A stretch of DNA of 64,000 bases from DATLFA01 sp039915945. GTDB taxonomy: Bacteria; Actinomycetota; Acidimicrobiia; Acidimicrobiales; WLNW01. Within the stretch, counting starts at the first letter, position 1, and each line of letters begins with the position of its first letter. The notes below the pieces were generated by a model that was not told the origin of the DNA, searched no databases, and saw nothing but the letters and a program-made list of their open reading frames with translations. The position numbers and the translations under genes were made by a program. Below, piece after piece: positions 57,079 to 64,000 of this stretch. Location of the stretch: the NCBI GenBank assembly GCA_039915945.1, contig JBDSMH010000101.1, forward strand, positions 68,402-132,401. The letters run 5' to 3'.

Positions 57079-57243
57079 TCAGACGAGCAGTGGCTTCACC
57101 CACGCAGAGAACTTCTCGCGCTGGAGCTCGGACGGTTCCAGCTTTTCGGCGGCGTCGACGAGGCGAGTCGTGGCGAGCCGAAACGCGGTATGGACAACTT
57201 GGTAAATCCGCGTGTCCGCCTGAGTTGAGCCCTGTGCGACCAT
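57079..57243 (-). CDS. small protein resembling a hemerythrin-domain N-terminus
   Basis: This 54-aa frame reads MVAQGSTQADTRIYQVVHTA, FRLATTRLVDAAEKLEPSEL, then ends KPLLV. The HTAFRLATTRLVDA stretch resembles the start of actinobacterial hemerythrin-like proteins, but the rest is missing. Probably a truncated relic; may be spurious. Confidence 0.35.
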   Translation of the reverse strand: MVAQGSTQADTRIYQVVHTAFRLATTRLVDAAEKLEPSELQREKFSAWVKPLLV

Positions 57244-57268
57244 GTATCGCACAGAACTCAAACCCCGA

Positions 57269-57697
57269 TCACGCGTTCGCGCTCGGCGCGTTGGGATCCG
57301 CGGCGGAGATCATCCACGGCGTGCCGAAGCGGTCGACACACATGCCGAAAGCGGGCGAGAAGAACGTTGCCATGAGTGGTTGGGTCACCTGGCCGCCCTC
57401 GGCGAGCGCATCGAACACACGGCTGGCCTCGTCGGCCGTCTTCGGGCTGACGGAAACCTGAATGCCGGAAACGGTGATCGGCCCGTCGGTCATCGGGTCG
57501 TCGGACGCCATGAGCATGCCGCCGTCGATCATGAGGGCAGCGTGGACGATGAGGTCGGCCTTCTCGGGCGGCAAGTCGGCGGTATCGGGGGCATCGCCCA
57601 TGCGCATGACGAAGATCTCGCCGCCGAAGATCTCGTGGTAGCGGGTCATCGCCTCACGGCAGTTGCCGGCAAAGAACAGGTACGGAAAGAAACTCAT
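57269..57697 (-). CDS. VOC-family (PhnB-like) protein
   Basis: This 142-aa protein starts at ATG 57697; AGGAGG lies just upstream. Vicinal-oxygen-chelate fold of the PhnB type: PYLFFAGNCREAMTRYHEIF near the start, GGEIFVMRMGD, LMIDGGMLMASDDP and FFSPAFGMCVDRFGTPWMIS. The metal ligands of glyoxalases are only partly kept, as in PhnB proteins. Function unknown. Confidence 0.87.
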   Translation of the reverse strand: MSFFPYLFFAGNCREAMTRYHEIFGGEIFVMRMGDAPDTADLPPEKADLIVHAALMIDGGMLMASDDPMTDGPITVSGIQVSVSPKTADEASRVFDALAEGGQVTQPLMATFFSPAFGMCVDRFGTPWMISAADPNAPSANA

Positions 57698-57823
57698 CAT
57701 GCCTCCTGGTGTTGGTGTCATCGTTGCTCATGTGGAGACGACGCGCCCGTCGCGAATTCATCGCACCGTCTTCAGCGCGAATGCTGCGGCGGGAGCGAAC
57801 AGGCACGCTCCTAGACTCCCCGG

Positions 57824-58558
57824 ATGACCTTTGCTGTTGGTATCCGTGTCGAGGGTGGCCTCGTTGCGCTCGCCGACACGCAGGTCGTACGCGGCCACCA
57901 GACATCCAACAAAGGCAAGTTGTCGGTGATCGAGCACAGTGGCAGCCGAGCGTTCGTGATGACCTCGGGTTTGCGCTCGATTCGCGACAAGACGGTGCTG
58001 CGTCTGGAAGATGAGCTGGCGGCGTTGTCCGAGCCGTGTGAGCGAATGCACCAATTGGTGACCGCGTACGGTGATCAACTCAAGCAAGTGCGCGACGAGG
58101 ATAACGCCTCGTTGATGGCCGGTGGGTTGAAGTTCGACTCGCACGCCATCATCGGCGGCCAACTTCCGGGCGACGCGGCGCCCGAGCTCTTCCTCGTCTA
58201 TCCCGAAGGCAACTGGGTCGTGGCCACGACCGACTCGCCGAGCTTCATCGTCGGACGATCGGCCTACGGCAAACCCATCCTCGACCGTCTCCTGCGTTTC
58301 GACACGCCGATCCGACAGGCCGTTGCGCTTGCCTACCTTGCGTTCGACGCGACACGCACCAGCACGGTCGACGTGGGCTACCCATTCGATCTGCTCGTGC
58401 TCGACTCCCGCCGTGGTGCATTGCTGCCGCAGCGTTTCGTCGCCATTGATCTTCAAGATGCCGAGGCGTATTGGCAAGAGCGGCTTCAAGGTGCGCTTAC
58501 TGACTTTCCCGACTCGTGGGCCGACGCGGTCTGGTCCGAGGAAAGCCGACTGCAATGA
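57824..58558 (+). CDS. Anbu-like proteasome-type peptidase
   Basis: This 244-aa Ntn-hydrolase-fold protein begins MTFAVGIRVEGGLVALADTQ; Thr2 would be the N-terminal nucleophile after Met removal. Other proteasome-type elements are RGHQTSNKGKLSVIEHSGSR, AFVMTSGLRSIRDKTVLRL and the Asp-containing LADTQV. The family (Anbu, ancestral beta subunit) often sits with a transglutaminase-like gene, as here (ATGA overlap with 58555). The usual alpha-E and ATP-grasp partners are absent. Confidence 0.83.
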   Translation: MTFAVGIRVEGGLVALADTQVVRGHQTSNKGKLSVIEHSGSRAFVMTSGLRSIRDKTVLRLEDELAALSEPCERMHQLVTAYGDQLKQVRDEDNASLMAGGLKFDSHAIIGGQLPGDAAPELFLVYPEGNWVVATTDSPSFIVGRSAYGKPILDRLLRFDTPIRQAVALAYLAFDATRTSTVDVGYPFDLLVLDSRRGALLPQRFVAIDLQDAEAYWQERLQGALTDFPDSWADAVWSEESRLQ

Positions 58559-59388
58559 CGAACATCCGAGTGCACAGCGAGCTGCACTACAACATCGAAC
58601 AAACGAGCAGCTTCATCTTTGCGGTGTTCGCCGCGAGCAGCACGTACCAAACAGTGATCGAAGAACGGGTCGCCCTCGAGCCCGCCCTGCCATTCGAGCG
58701 GCTGCCGATCGACATGGACCACCACGAGATCCTTCGCGTGACCGTCGAACCGGGGCCTTTCTCGCTCACCTACGACGCCACCGTACGGCTCGACGCCCGT
58801 ATCGCCGACGAAAATCCATCGCGTGAGACACCTTTCGCCGAGCTGCCGGCCGATGTGATCGGTCTGCTGAGCCCGAGCCGCTATTGCGAATCCGACAAGC
58901 TGCTGCGCTTCGTCAACCGCACATTCGGCACGCTCTCGCCCGGCTTCGAGCGAGTGACCGGCATTTGCAACTGGATCTACGACCACTTGACCTACATCGC
59001 GGGCAGCACCGACTCGTCGACGACTGCCGTCGATGTGCTCGTCGAGGCGGCCGGCGTATGCCGTGACTATGCCCACCTCGGCATCGCGCTGTGTCGTGCG
59101 ATGGGTATTCCGGCGCGCTATGTGTCCGGTTACGCGGTCGGGCTCGATCCGCCCGACTTTCACGGATTCTTCGAGGCGTATCTCGACGGGCGTTGGTATC
59201 TCTTCGACGCGACACGCATGGCGCCCATTGCCAAGCTCGTGCGCATCGCGGCCGGGCGCGACGCGGCTGACGCACCGTTCGCGACGTTCGTCGGGTCGGC
59301 GATGCTCACCTCGATGGTGGTCTCCGCCGTCGACTTTGCCGGCCCGTCCGACATCGACGCGGCGACAGCACCCGTCACCACGGCGTAG
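58555..59388 (+). CDS. transglutaminase-like cysteine peptidase
   Basis: This 277-aa protein overlaps the protease gene by ATGA. The N-terminal part is the beta-rich bacterial transglutaminase-like domain; the catalytic triad is visible as Cys169 in AAGVCRDYAHLGIALCRAMG, His203 in DFHGFFEAYL and Asp218 in LFDATR. It probably acts as a peptidase or amidase together with the Anbu-like protein. Confidence 0.87.
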   Translation: MTNIRVHSELHYNIEQTSSFIFAVFAASSTYQTVIEERVALEPALPFERLPIDMDHHEILRVTVEPGPFSLTYDATVRLDARIADENPSRETPFAELPADVIGLLSPSRYCESDKLLRFVNRTFGTLSPGFERVTGICNWIYDHLTYIAGSTDSSTTAVDVLVEAAGVCRDYAHLGIALCRAMGIPARYVSGYAVGLDPPDFHGFFEAYLDGRWYLFDATRMAPIAKLVRIAAGRDAADAPFATFVGSAMLTSMVVSAVDFAGPSDIDAATAPVTTA

Positions 59389-59469
59389 CGCGACGTCGCC
59401 CGCGCCCGCGTCACCTGACAGGGGCGCCAACGACACGAAGTTCGGCGGCGGCGGAGCCTGATCGCGCCC

Positions 59470-60243
59470 GTGGTCGAGCAAGCGGTTGGCCCCGATCAAG
59501 CAAGCGGTTGGGTTAAGACAAGCAAGCGATTGATTTTGGCGCTACGCTGCGCGACTGCGTCGTCGGGGCGGGGGTCCGAAGTCCGGCTCGGTTGTTCGGC
59601 GGCGGCGACAGATTTCCGCAAGGGGGAACCGACCGCGAGACGAAAGCGCCTATGGATCAGTGCCGTGCTGGCACTGCTGATGGTGGCCACCGCGTGTGGC
59701 GACGACAAGGAGAGCGGCAGCTCGCCGACGGTGCCCGGCGCAACGACGCCGGCGACGACGACGAAACAGCCGGTCCCCGGGGGGACGATCACCTTTGGCA
59801 CGTTCTCCGAGACCGCGGGTCTCGATCCGATCGTCTCCACCGGCAACGGAGTCACGGGCTACATCGAGCTGACGGCGATCTACGACACGATCGTCCGCTA
59901 CAACGTGCAGACCGGCAAGTACGAGCCCAACACCGCCGAATCGGTGACCGCCAACGCCGACTCTACCGAGTGGACGGTCAAGCTCAAGTCGGGCATCAAG
60001 TTCACCGACGGCACGGCGTATGACGCCGAAGCAGTCAAGTTCGGTATGAACCGGCACCGCTCGGGTATCGCCGGCGCGCCGCCGTGCGCCGAGCTCTATG
60101 CGTGCCCGCGCAACTCCACGTCGTCGGGCGCGTACATGACGCTCGTCAAGAGCATCGACGTGGTCGATGCGTTGACGGTGAAGTTCACACTCACCGAATC
60201 GTGGCCGAGTTTCAGTTCGCGCTGGCGGCCGAAGCGTCGCTGA
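59470..60243 (+). CDS. peptide-type ABC solute-binding lipoprotein, N-terminal frame
   Basis: The frame is open from GTG 59470, but the lipoprotein signal (KRLWISAVLALLMVATACGD, lipidated Cys near residue 76) suggests a later start near 59620 with the AAGGGGGAA purine run close by; no good start codon is visible, so an indel there is possible. Mature part: GGTITFGTFSETAGLDPIVS and KLKSGIKFTDGTAYDAEAVK, the family-5 (oligopeptide/nickel) pattern. After TESWPSF near 60212 the protein continues in another frame. Confidence 0.8.
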   Translation: MVEQAVGPDQASGWVKTSKRLILALRCATASSGRGSEVRLGCSAAATDFRKGEPTARRKRLWISAVLALLMVATACGDDKESGSSPTVPGATTPATTTKQPVPGGTITFGTFSETAGLDPIVSTGNGVTGYIELTAIYDTIVRYNVQTGKYEPNTAESVTANADSTEWTVKLKSGIKFTDGTAYDAEAVKFGMNRHRSGIAGAPPCAELYACPRNSTSSGAYMTLVKSIDVVDALTVKFTLTESWPSFSSRWRPKRR

Positions 60244-61370
60244 TCCCGTCACCGACGTCGATCAAGAAGTGTGATCCGACCAAAGACGTGCGCACCTGCG
60301 AGACCAACACCAAGCCGGTCGGTGCCGGGCCGTTCAAGGTCACCGACTACAAGACCAAAGATTCGATCACGATGGTCAAGAACGCTGACTACTTCGGTGG
60401 CGCGCCCTATCTCGACGGTCTGAAGTTCGTGAACAGCATCGCCGACACCGGTGGCGACCAGACGTTCAACGCGTTGTCGACGGGCACGTTCAACATGGCC
60501 TTCCTGCGTGACCCGGCTGCCGTCGCTGCCGCGCACGAAAAGAAGTTCGACGGTGTATCGACCTTCGAACAAGGTGGCGGCCTGTTGCTCATCAACCAGG
60601 GCGTCTCGGTCACCTGCGCCGCCGGCAAACCCGAGCCATTGTGTGTCGGCAAGTTTGACGGAATCATCGCCACCAACCCGCCGACGAAAGACCCCAAGAT
60701 CCGCCAAGCCATTGCGGCTGCGGTCGATCCCAAGGTCATCAACGATCGCGGCTACTGGGGCAAGGGTCTGGTCGGCAGTCAGCTATTCCAGAGTGATTTC
60801 CGCTGGTTCGCCGACGTGGCCGGCCCGAAGTTCGATGTCGAAGCAGCCAAGAAGCTCGTCAATGAGGCAAAGGCGGCGGGCTGGGACGCCAAGCTCCGAC
60901 TGCTCTACAACAGCTCGCCCACCGCCGCCGCCATCGGCCTCACGGTGCAGACGATGTTGCAGGCCGTCGGCATAACGGTCACCCTCGACACCTCGAAGGA
61001 CACGCTGGGTCAGATCTCGCAGGTGAGCACGCTCAAGGACTTCGACGTCACCGGCTGGGGTCTGGCGATTCCTCCCGATGATGGAGCGGTGTGGGCGTTG
61101 GCGCAGAACTTCTCGAGCAACAGTCCCACGAACCGCATCGGCTTCAAGAGCACCGTCGTCGATCAGGCGCTGAAAGACATCCGCCAAGCGAAGACCGACG
61201 ACGAGAAGAAGGCTGCGTACAAGAAGATCGCCGAGACGATGACGGCCGAGATCCCCGCCCTGCCGTGGGGCAAGATCGAAGAGTTCATCGCGTGGCCGAG
61301 CAGCGTCAAGGGCATGAAGCAGACCCACCGGGCCGGCGTGATCTTCGACAAGGCGTGGATCGACAAGTAG
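60213..61370 (+). CDS. peptide-type ABC solute-binding protein, C-terminal frame
   Basis: Continues QFALAAEASLIPSPTSIKKC and then AGPFKVTDYKTKDSITMVKN, DYFGGAPYLDGLKFV, DPKIRQAIAAAVDPKVINDR, ending IFDKAWIDK. Joining needs one C restored (TTTCCAG for TTTCAG). No permease or ATPase genes follow, so it is an orphan binding protein or part of a dispersed transporter. Confidence 0.83.
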   Translation, partial: QFALAAEASLIPSPTSIKKCDPTKDVRTCETNTKPVGAGPFKVTDYKTKDSITMVKNADYFGGAPYLDGLKFVNSIADTGGDQTFNALSTGTFNMAFLRDPAAVAAAHEKKFDGVSTFEQGGGLLLINQGVSVTCAAGKPEPLCVGKFDGIIATNPPTKDPKIRQAIAAAVDPKVINDRGYWGKGLVGSQLFQSDFRWFADVAGPKFDVEAAKKLVNEAKAAGWDAKLRLLYNSSPTAAAIGLTVQTMLQAVGITVTLDTSKDTLGQISQVSTLKDFDVTGWGLAIPPDDGAVWALAQNFSSNSPTNRIGFKSTVVDQALKDIRQAKTDDEKKAAYKKIAETMTAEIPALPWGKIEEFIAWPSSVKGMKQTHRAGVIFDKAWIDK

Positions 61371-61382
61371 CCATCGCCGCCA

Positions 61383-61437
61383 AAGGTCGTGAAACCAAGG
61401 TCGTGAAACCAAGGTCGTGAAATCAAGGTCGTGAAAT
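61383..61437 (+). repeat. four tandem 14-bp repeats
   Basis: AAGGTCGTGAAACC repeats at 61383, 61397, 61411 and 61425 with decay in the last two (AAATC, AAAT). They lie between the solute-binding gene stop and the terminator. Confidence 0.85.
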
Positions 61438-61448
61438 AAGGCTCGAAC

Positions 61449-61481
61449 GGCCGCTGCGGGAAGACGCTTCCCGCGGCGGCC
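61449..61481. terminator. strong hairpin between convergent genes
   Basis: GGCCGCTGCGGGAAG pairs with CTTCCCGCGGCGGCC across a 3-nt loop (ACG): 15 bp with one G-T wobble. It serves both the solute-binding gene (plus) and the molybdenum hydroxylase gene (minus). No long T-run follows, as is usual in actinobacteria. Confidence 0.82.
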
Positions 61482-61495
61482 GTCGGCCGTTTGTG

Positions 61496-63823
61496 CTATT
61501 CGGGGCTGATGGCGCCGATGAGTTCGAGGAGGCGCGCGGGAGGCAGATGCTGCTCGGTGATCGTCACGCCGAACGGTGAAAGCGCATCCTCGATCGCGTT
61601 GCACAGTGCCGCGGGCGCCACGATCATGCCTCCCTCGCCAACGCCGCGAAAGTTCACGTCGGGGTCGAGCGGCACGGTCTCGAGATGGACGATCTCGATG
61701 GTGGGCACATCCAGAGTCGTAGGCAAGAGATAGTCCATGAACGTCGTCGCGAGGAACTGGCCGTTCTCGTCGTAGGCGGACTTCTCGAGTAGTACCGCGC
61801 CGATACCTTGCGCGACGCCACCGCGTATCTGTCCTTCGACGATCGCCGGGTTGATGAGTTCGCCGCAGTCCTCGACGACGATGTAGCGATCGACGCGTAT
61901 CAGACCGGTTGCGATGTCGACCTCGACGATGCAGCAGTGCGTCCCACCCGACCAACCGCCCTCGCCGCCCTCGTAGACGAGGCTGACGTCGAGGCCCTGC
62001 GCAAGTTCTTCGGGCACCCGCCCCGGTGTCCGCGCGGCCACGGCGATCGAGGCGAGTGGGATGGCACTACTGGGAACGCCGCGCACTGAGACACCTGCAT
62101 CGACGATGACGAGGTCGTCGACGCTCGCTTCGAGGAGGTGCGCCGCGACGTCGAGCACTCGTGCACGCAGTGCACGCGCCGCGGTGAGGGTCGCGCCGCC
62201 GGCCATCGTGGCTGCGCGACTGCCACCGGTCGACCCCGGGGGCGAGTCGGCGGTATCGCCGGCCACGACGCGCACCGCGTCGAACGCCACGCCGAACTGG
62301 TCGGCCGCGATCTGGGCGAGCGTCGTCTCGTGGCCTTGCCCGTGGGGCATTTGTCCCGTGAGAACGACCACGGTGCCGTCGTCGTCGAGACGCATGCGTA
62401 TCTCTTCGCGACCTACCGGATTGCCACCGGCCTTCGGCCCGGGTGCAGCTTCTATGTACGACGCCATGCCCAAGCCGAGGTAGACGCCGCCGGCGCGTGC
62501 GTCGAGCTGACGCTGGCGGAACGTGGGGAGATCGATGATCTCTGCGAGTCGCTCGAGCGACTCCTTGATGGTGATGCCCGTGAGCGGTCGGCCCGTCACC
62601 ATTGTCAGCGGTGGCTGATCTCTCGTGACGACGTTGCGCAACCGGATGTCGAGCGGCTCCTCGCCGAGCTCGTGGGCGATGAGATCGATGACGCGCTCAC
62701 GCACAAACGTCTCGGCGGCCCATGGCCCGCGGTAGGCGACGTAGCTCGCCTTGTTGGTGATCGCCGACTTGAAGGAGAACCGCAGCGCTTCGACTTTGTA
62801 CGGGCCGGGCACCAGCGATCCGATGAGATGCGGCAGCAGGGAGCCGATGCCGGGGTACGCGCCGCAGTCCATCGTCATGTCGACGGTGAGTCCCAGGATG
62901 TCGCCGGCGTCGGTGAACGACGCTTCGACATCGAACTGTTCTTCGCGGGCATGGCCCGATGCGGCCATGTGCTCGGATCGGTCCTCGATCCACTTCACCG
63001 GCCGACCGAGATGCTTCGCCGCGGCGGCGCACGCGACGTCTTCGCGGTAGGCGCCGATCTTGAGTCCGAACGAACCACCGACGTCGCCCGTGCGCACGCG
63101 GATCTTCTCTACCGGGATCCCGGTGAGCTCGGCCAGTGTGTCGCGGACGTTGTGCACGCCTTGACACGCGATCCACACCGAGAGTTCTTCGGATTCGTCG
63201 TCGTAGCTGAACACCGCGCCCCGCGTCTCCATCGGCACGTTCTGGTGCCGGTGTTGGTGCAGCGTCACTCGTAGGGTTCGGTCACCCTTGGCGAACGCGG
63301 CATCGACGTCACCATGGCTCACGGTGTTCGGCCCGCCAGCGATGTTGCCTTCGGCGTCGTCGAAGATCAACGGAGCGAGCGGATCGAACGCCTGCGTCGC
63401 GGTCGCGATGGCGGGGAGTTCGTCGTAGTCGACTTCGATCAATTCGCACGCGTCTTCGGCCAGGGAGCGGGTCTCGGCCACGACGAGCGCCACGAGATCA
63501 CCGACCAGCCTGACTTTGTCGGTCGGGATGGCGAGAAAGCTGGGCCCCGGGACGTGGAACCTTCCCGCGATGCCGACCTGGCCTGCGACGATGAGGGGCG
63601 CGAGGTCTTCGCCGGTATAGACGGCGATCACGCCGGGCGCTTGTCGAGCCGCGCTCGCGTCGATGCTGCGTATGCGGGCGTGGGCGACGGTGCTGCGCAA
63701 GAAAGTGGCGTGCAGCATGCCGGGTAACTCGATGTCGGCAACGTAGTTGCCCCGTCCGGTGAGGATCCTCGGATCCTCTTTGCGGCGCACCGACGTACCG
63801 GTGAAGCGTTCAGCGATGACCAT
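61496..63823 (-). CDS. molybdenum hydroxylase large subunit (xanthine dehydrogenase/CoxL family)
   Basis: The product is 775 aa from ATG 63823 (ATG 63844 also possible). N-terminal GTSVRRKEDPRILTGRGNYV, then HATFLRSTVAHARI; molybdopterin motifs GGSFGLKIGAYREDVACAAA (near 270), AYRGPWAAETFVRERVIDLI (near 370), GQMPHGQGHETTLAQIAADQ (near 500) and GVGEGGMIVAPAALCNAIED near the end. The AYRGPW loop, not the AYRCSFR of CO dehydrogenase, argues against true CO oxidation. Small and medium subunits are not adjacent within the window. Confidence 0.88.
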   Translation of the reverse strand: MVIAERFTGTSVRRKEDPRILTGRGNYVADIELPGMLHATFLRSTVAHARIRSIDASAARQAPGVIAVYTGEDLAPLIVAGQVGIAGRFHVPGPSFLAIPTDKVRLVGDLVALVVAETRSLAEDACELIEVDYDELPAIATATQAFDPLAPLIFDDAEGNIAGGPNTVSHGDVDAAFAKGDRTLRVTLHQHRHQNVPMETRGAVFSYDDESEELSVWIACQGVHNVRDTLAELTGIPVEKIRVRTGDVGGSFGLKIGAYREDVACAAAAKHLGRPVKWIEDRSEHMAASGHAREEQFDVEASFTDAGDILGLTVDMTMDCGAYPGIGSLLPHLIGSLVPGPYKVEALRFSFKSAITNKASYVAYRGPWAAETFVRERVIDLIAHELGEEPLDIRLRNVVTRDQPPLTMVTGRPLTGITIKESLERLAEIIDLPTFRQRQLDARAGGVYLGLGMASYIEAAPGPKAGGNPVGREEIRMRLDDDGTVVVLTGQMPHGQGHETTLAQIAADQFGVAFDAVRVVAGDTADSPPGSTGGSRAATMAGGATLTAARALRARVLDVAAHLLEASVDDLVIVDAGVSVRGVPSSAIPLASIAVAARTPGRVPEELAQGLDVSLVYEGGEGGWSGGTHCCIVEVDIATGLIRVDRYIVVEDCGELINPAIVEGQIRGGVAQGIGAVLLEKSAYDENGQFLATTFMDYLLPTTLDVPTIEIVHLETVPLDPDVNFRGVGEGGMIVAPAALCNAIEDALSPFGVTITEQHLPPARLLELIGAISPE

Positions 63824-63859
63824 GGCGGGCACCTTATCGAGCATGCTCGACGGACGTGA

Positions 63860-64000
63860 ACGCACTTCCGAGCCGACGGCGAAGCACAGGTCGCCGAATG
63901 CGACTACACCACCGGCACCGGCAACAAGAAGGTGACGCGCCGCCTGATCGTTCGCCGAACCCGGCTCACCGGCCGAGCCCAGCAACGACTGTGGCCCGAC
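63860..64000 (+). mobile_element. IS1380-type transposase fragment
   Basis: A 47-codon open stretch reads ADGEAQVAECDYTTGTGNKK and VTRRLIVRRTRLTGRAQQRL, then WPD at the edge, the beta-strand region of IS1380-family transposases. A TGA lies immediately upstream, so the 5' part is missing; the 3' part may continue beyond the window. Confidence 0.7.

Noticed and set aside
61496..63823. Aerobic carbon-monoxide dehydrogenase (CoxL)
   Set aside because: The form I CoxL active-site motif AYRCSFR is replaced by AYRGPW, and coxS and coxM are not adjacent.

Overview
The window is high-GC DNA whose gene content and style point to an actinobacterium, most likely of the class Acidimicrobiia. The evidence is leaderless GTG starts, F420-linked oxidoreductases (27176-27784, 33899-34774), a SAM-riboswitch-led metX-metZ operon, Thr/Pro-rich secreted proteins, a heliorhodopsin and an extracellular protein with FDTR...VDINGW repeats. 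The taxon is inferred from style and was not checked by any search.

Layout. (A) 1-9101, core: an edge fragment, an orphan N6-adenine methylase, SAM riboswitch - metX - metZ - Fpg-like glycosylase, a Thr-rich anchored protein, a small protein and a 559-aa proline-rich protein with a C-terminal globular domain, then an intact tRNA-Gly(GCC). (B) 9057-29537, a hotspot at the 3' end of that tRNA. The last ~45-50 bp of the tRNA recur at 11255, 17634, 22426 and 29492, cutting the region into four tandem elements of about 2.2, 6.4, 4.8 and 7.1 kb. A tyrosine recombinase follows two of the att copies directly (one intact, one with a frameshift and a lost catalytic Arg), and a relic of the integrase leader follows a third. 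The elements share a gene pool: a 121-aa family, a DUF6933-like family, an 84-aa family, HTH regulators and toxin-antitoxin pairs. Decayed copies of the same genes lie beside the boundaries. Cargo includes a TauD-type dioxygenase, TetR-MMPL, a fasciclin protein and a TetR-controlled DJ-1/F420-reductase operon. (C) 29.6-41 kb, chromosomal genes: cupin, GNAT, Bax-inhibitor-1, a septum-formation-like lipoprotein, SRPBCC proteins, an F420-type luciferase-like oxidoreductase, collapsed mrp antiporter remnants, a heliorhodopsin divergent from an FAD amine oxidoreductase, and a DrrAB-type ABC exporter. (D) 41-51 kb, a stress and repair block: STAS/anti-sigma-type ATPase, two DUF72 proteins, a large catalase, hemerythrin, hydrolase and LigD phosphoesterase-polymerase. 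(E) 51-64 kb: a 1007-aa secreted protein with an ice-binding-like domain, a dehydrogenase-SDR-TetR operon, fused 3' remnants of a molybdenum hydroxylase and a solute-binding protein, an Anbu-like protease plus transglutaminase pair, a peptide-type solute-binding lipoprotein, a molybdenum hydroxylase large subunit, and an IS1380-type transposase fragment at the edge.

Several otherwise complete genes (catalase, solute-binding protein, septum-formation lipoprotein, integrase 2) are broken by a single missing base, each explained by losing one C from a C-run. Sequencing error must be excluded before calling them pseudogenes. The most unusual content is the tandem tRNA-Gly element family with NTGCCCATC repeats at its integrase starts, and the heliorhodopsin, whose upstream DNA resembles that of a second membrane-protein operon.
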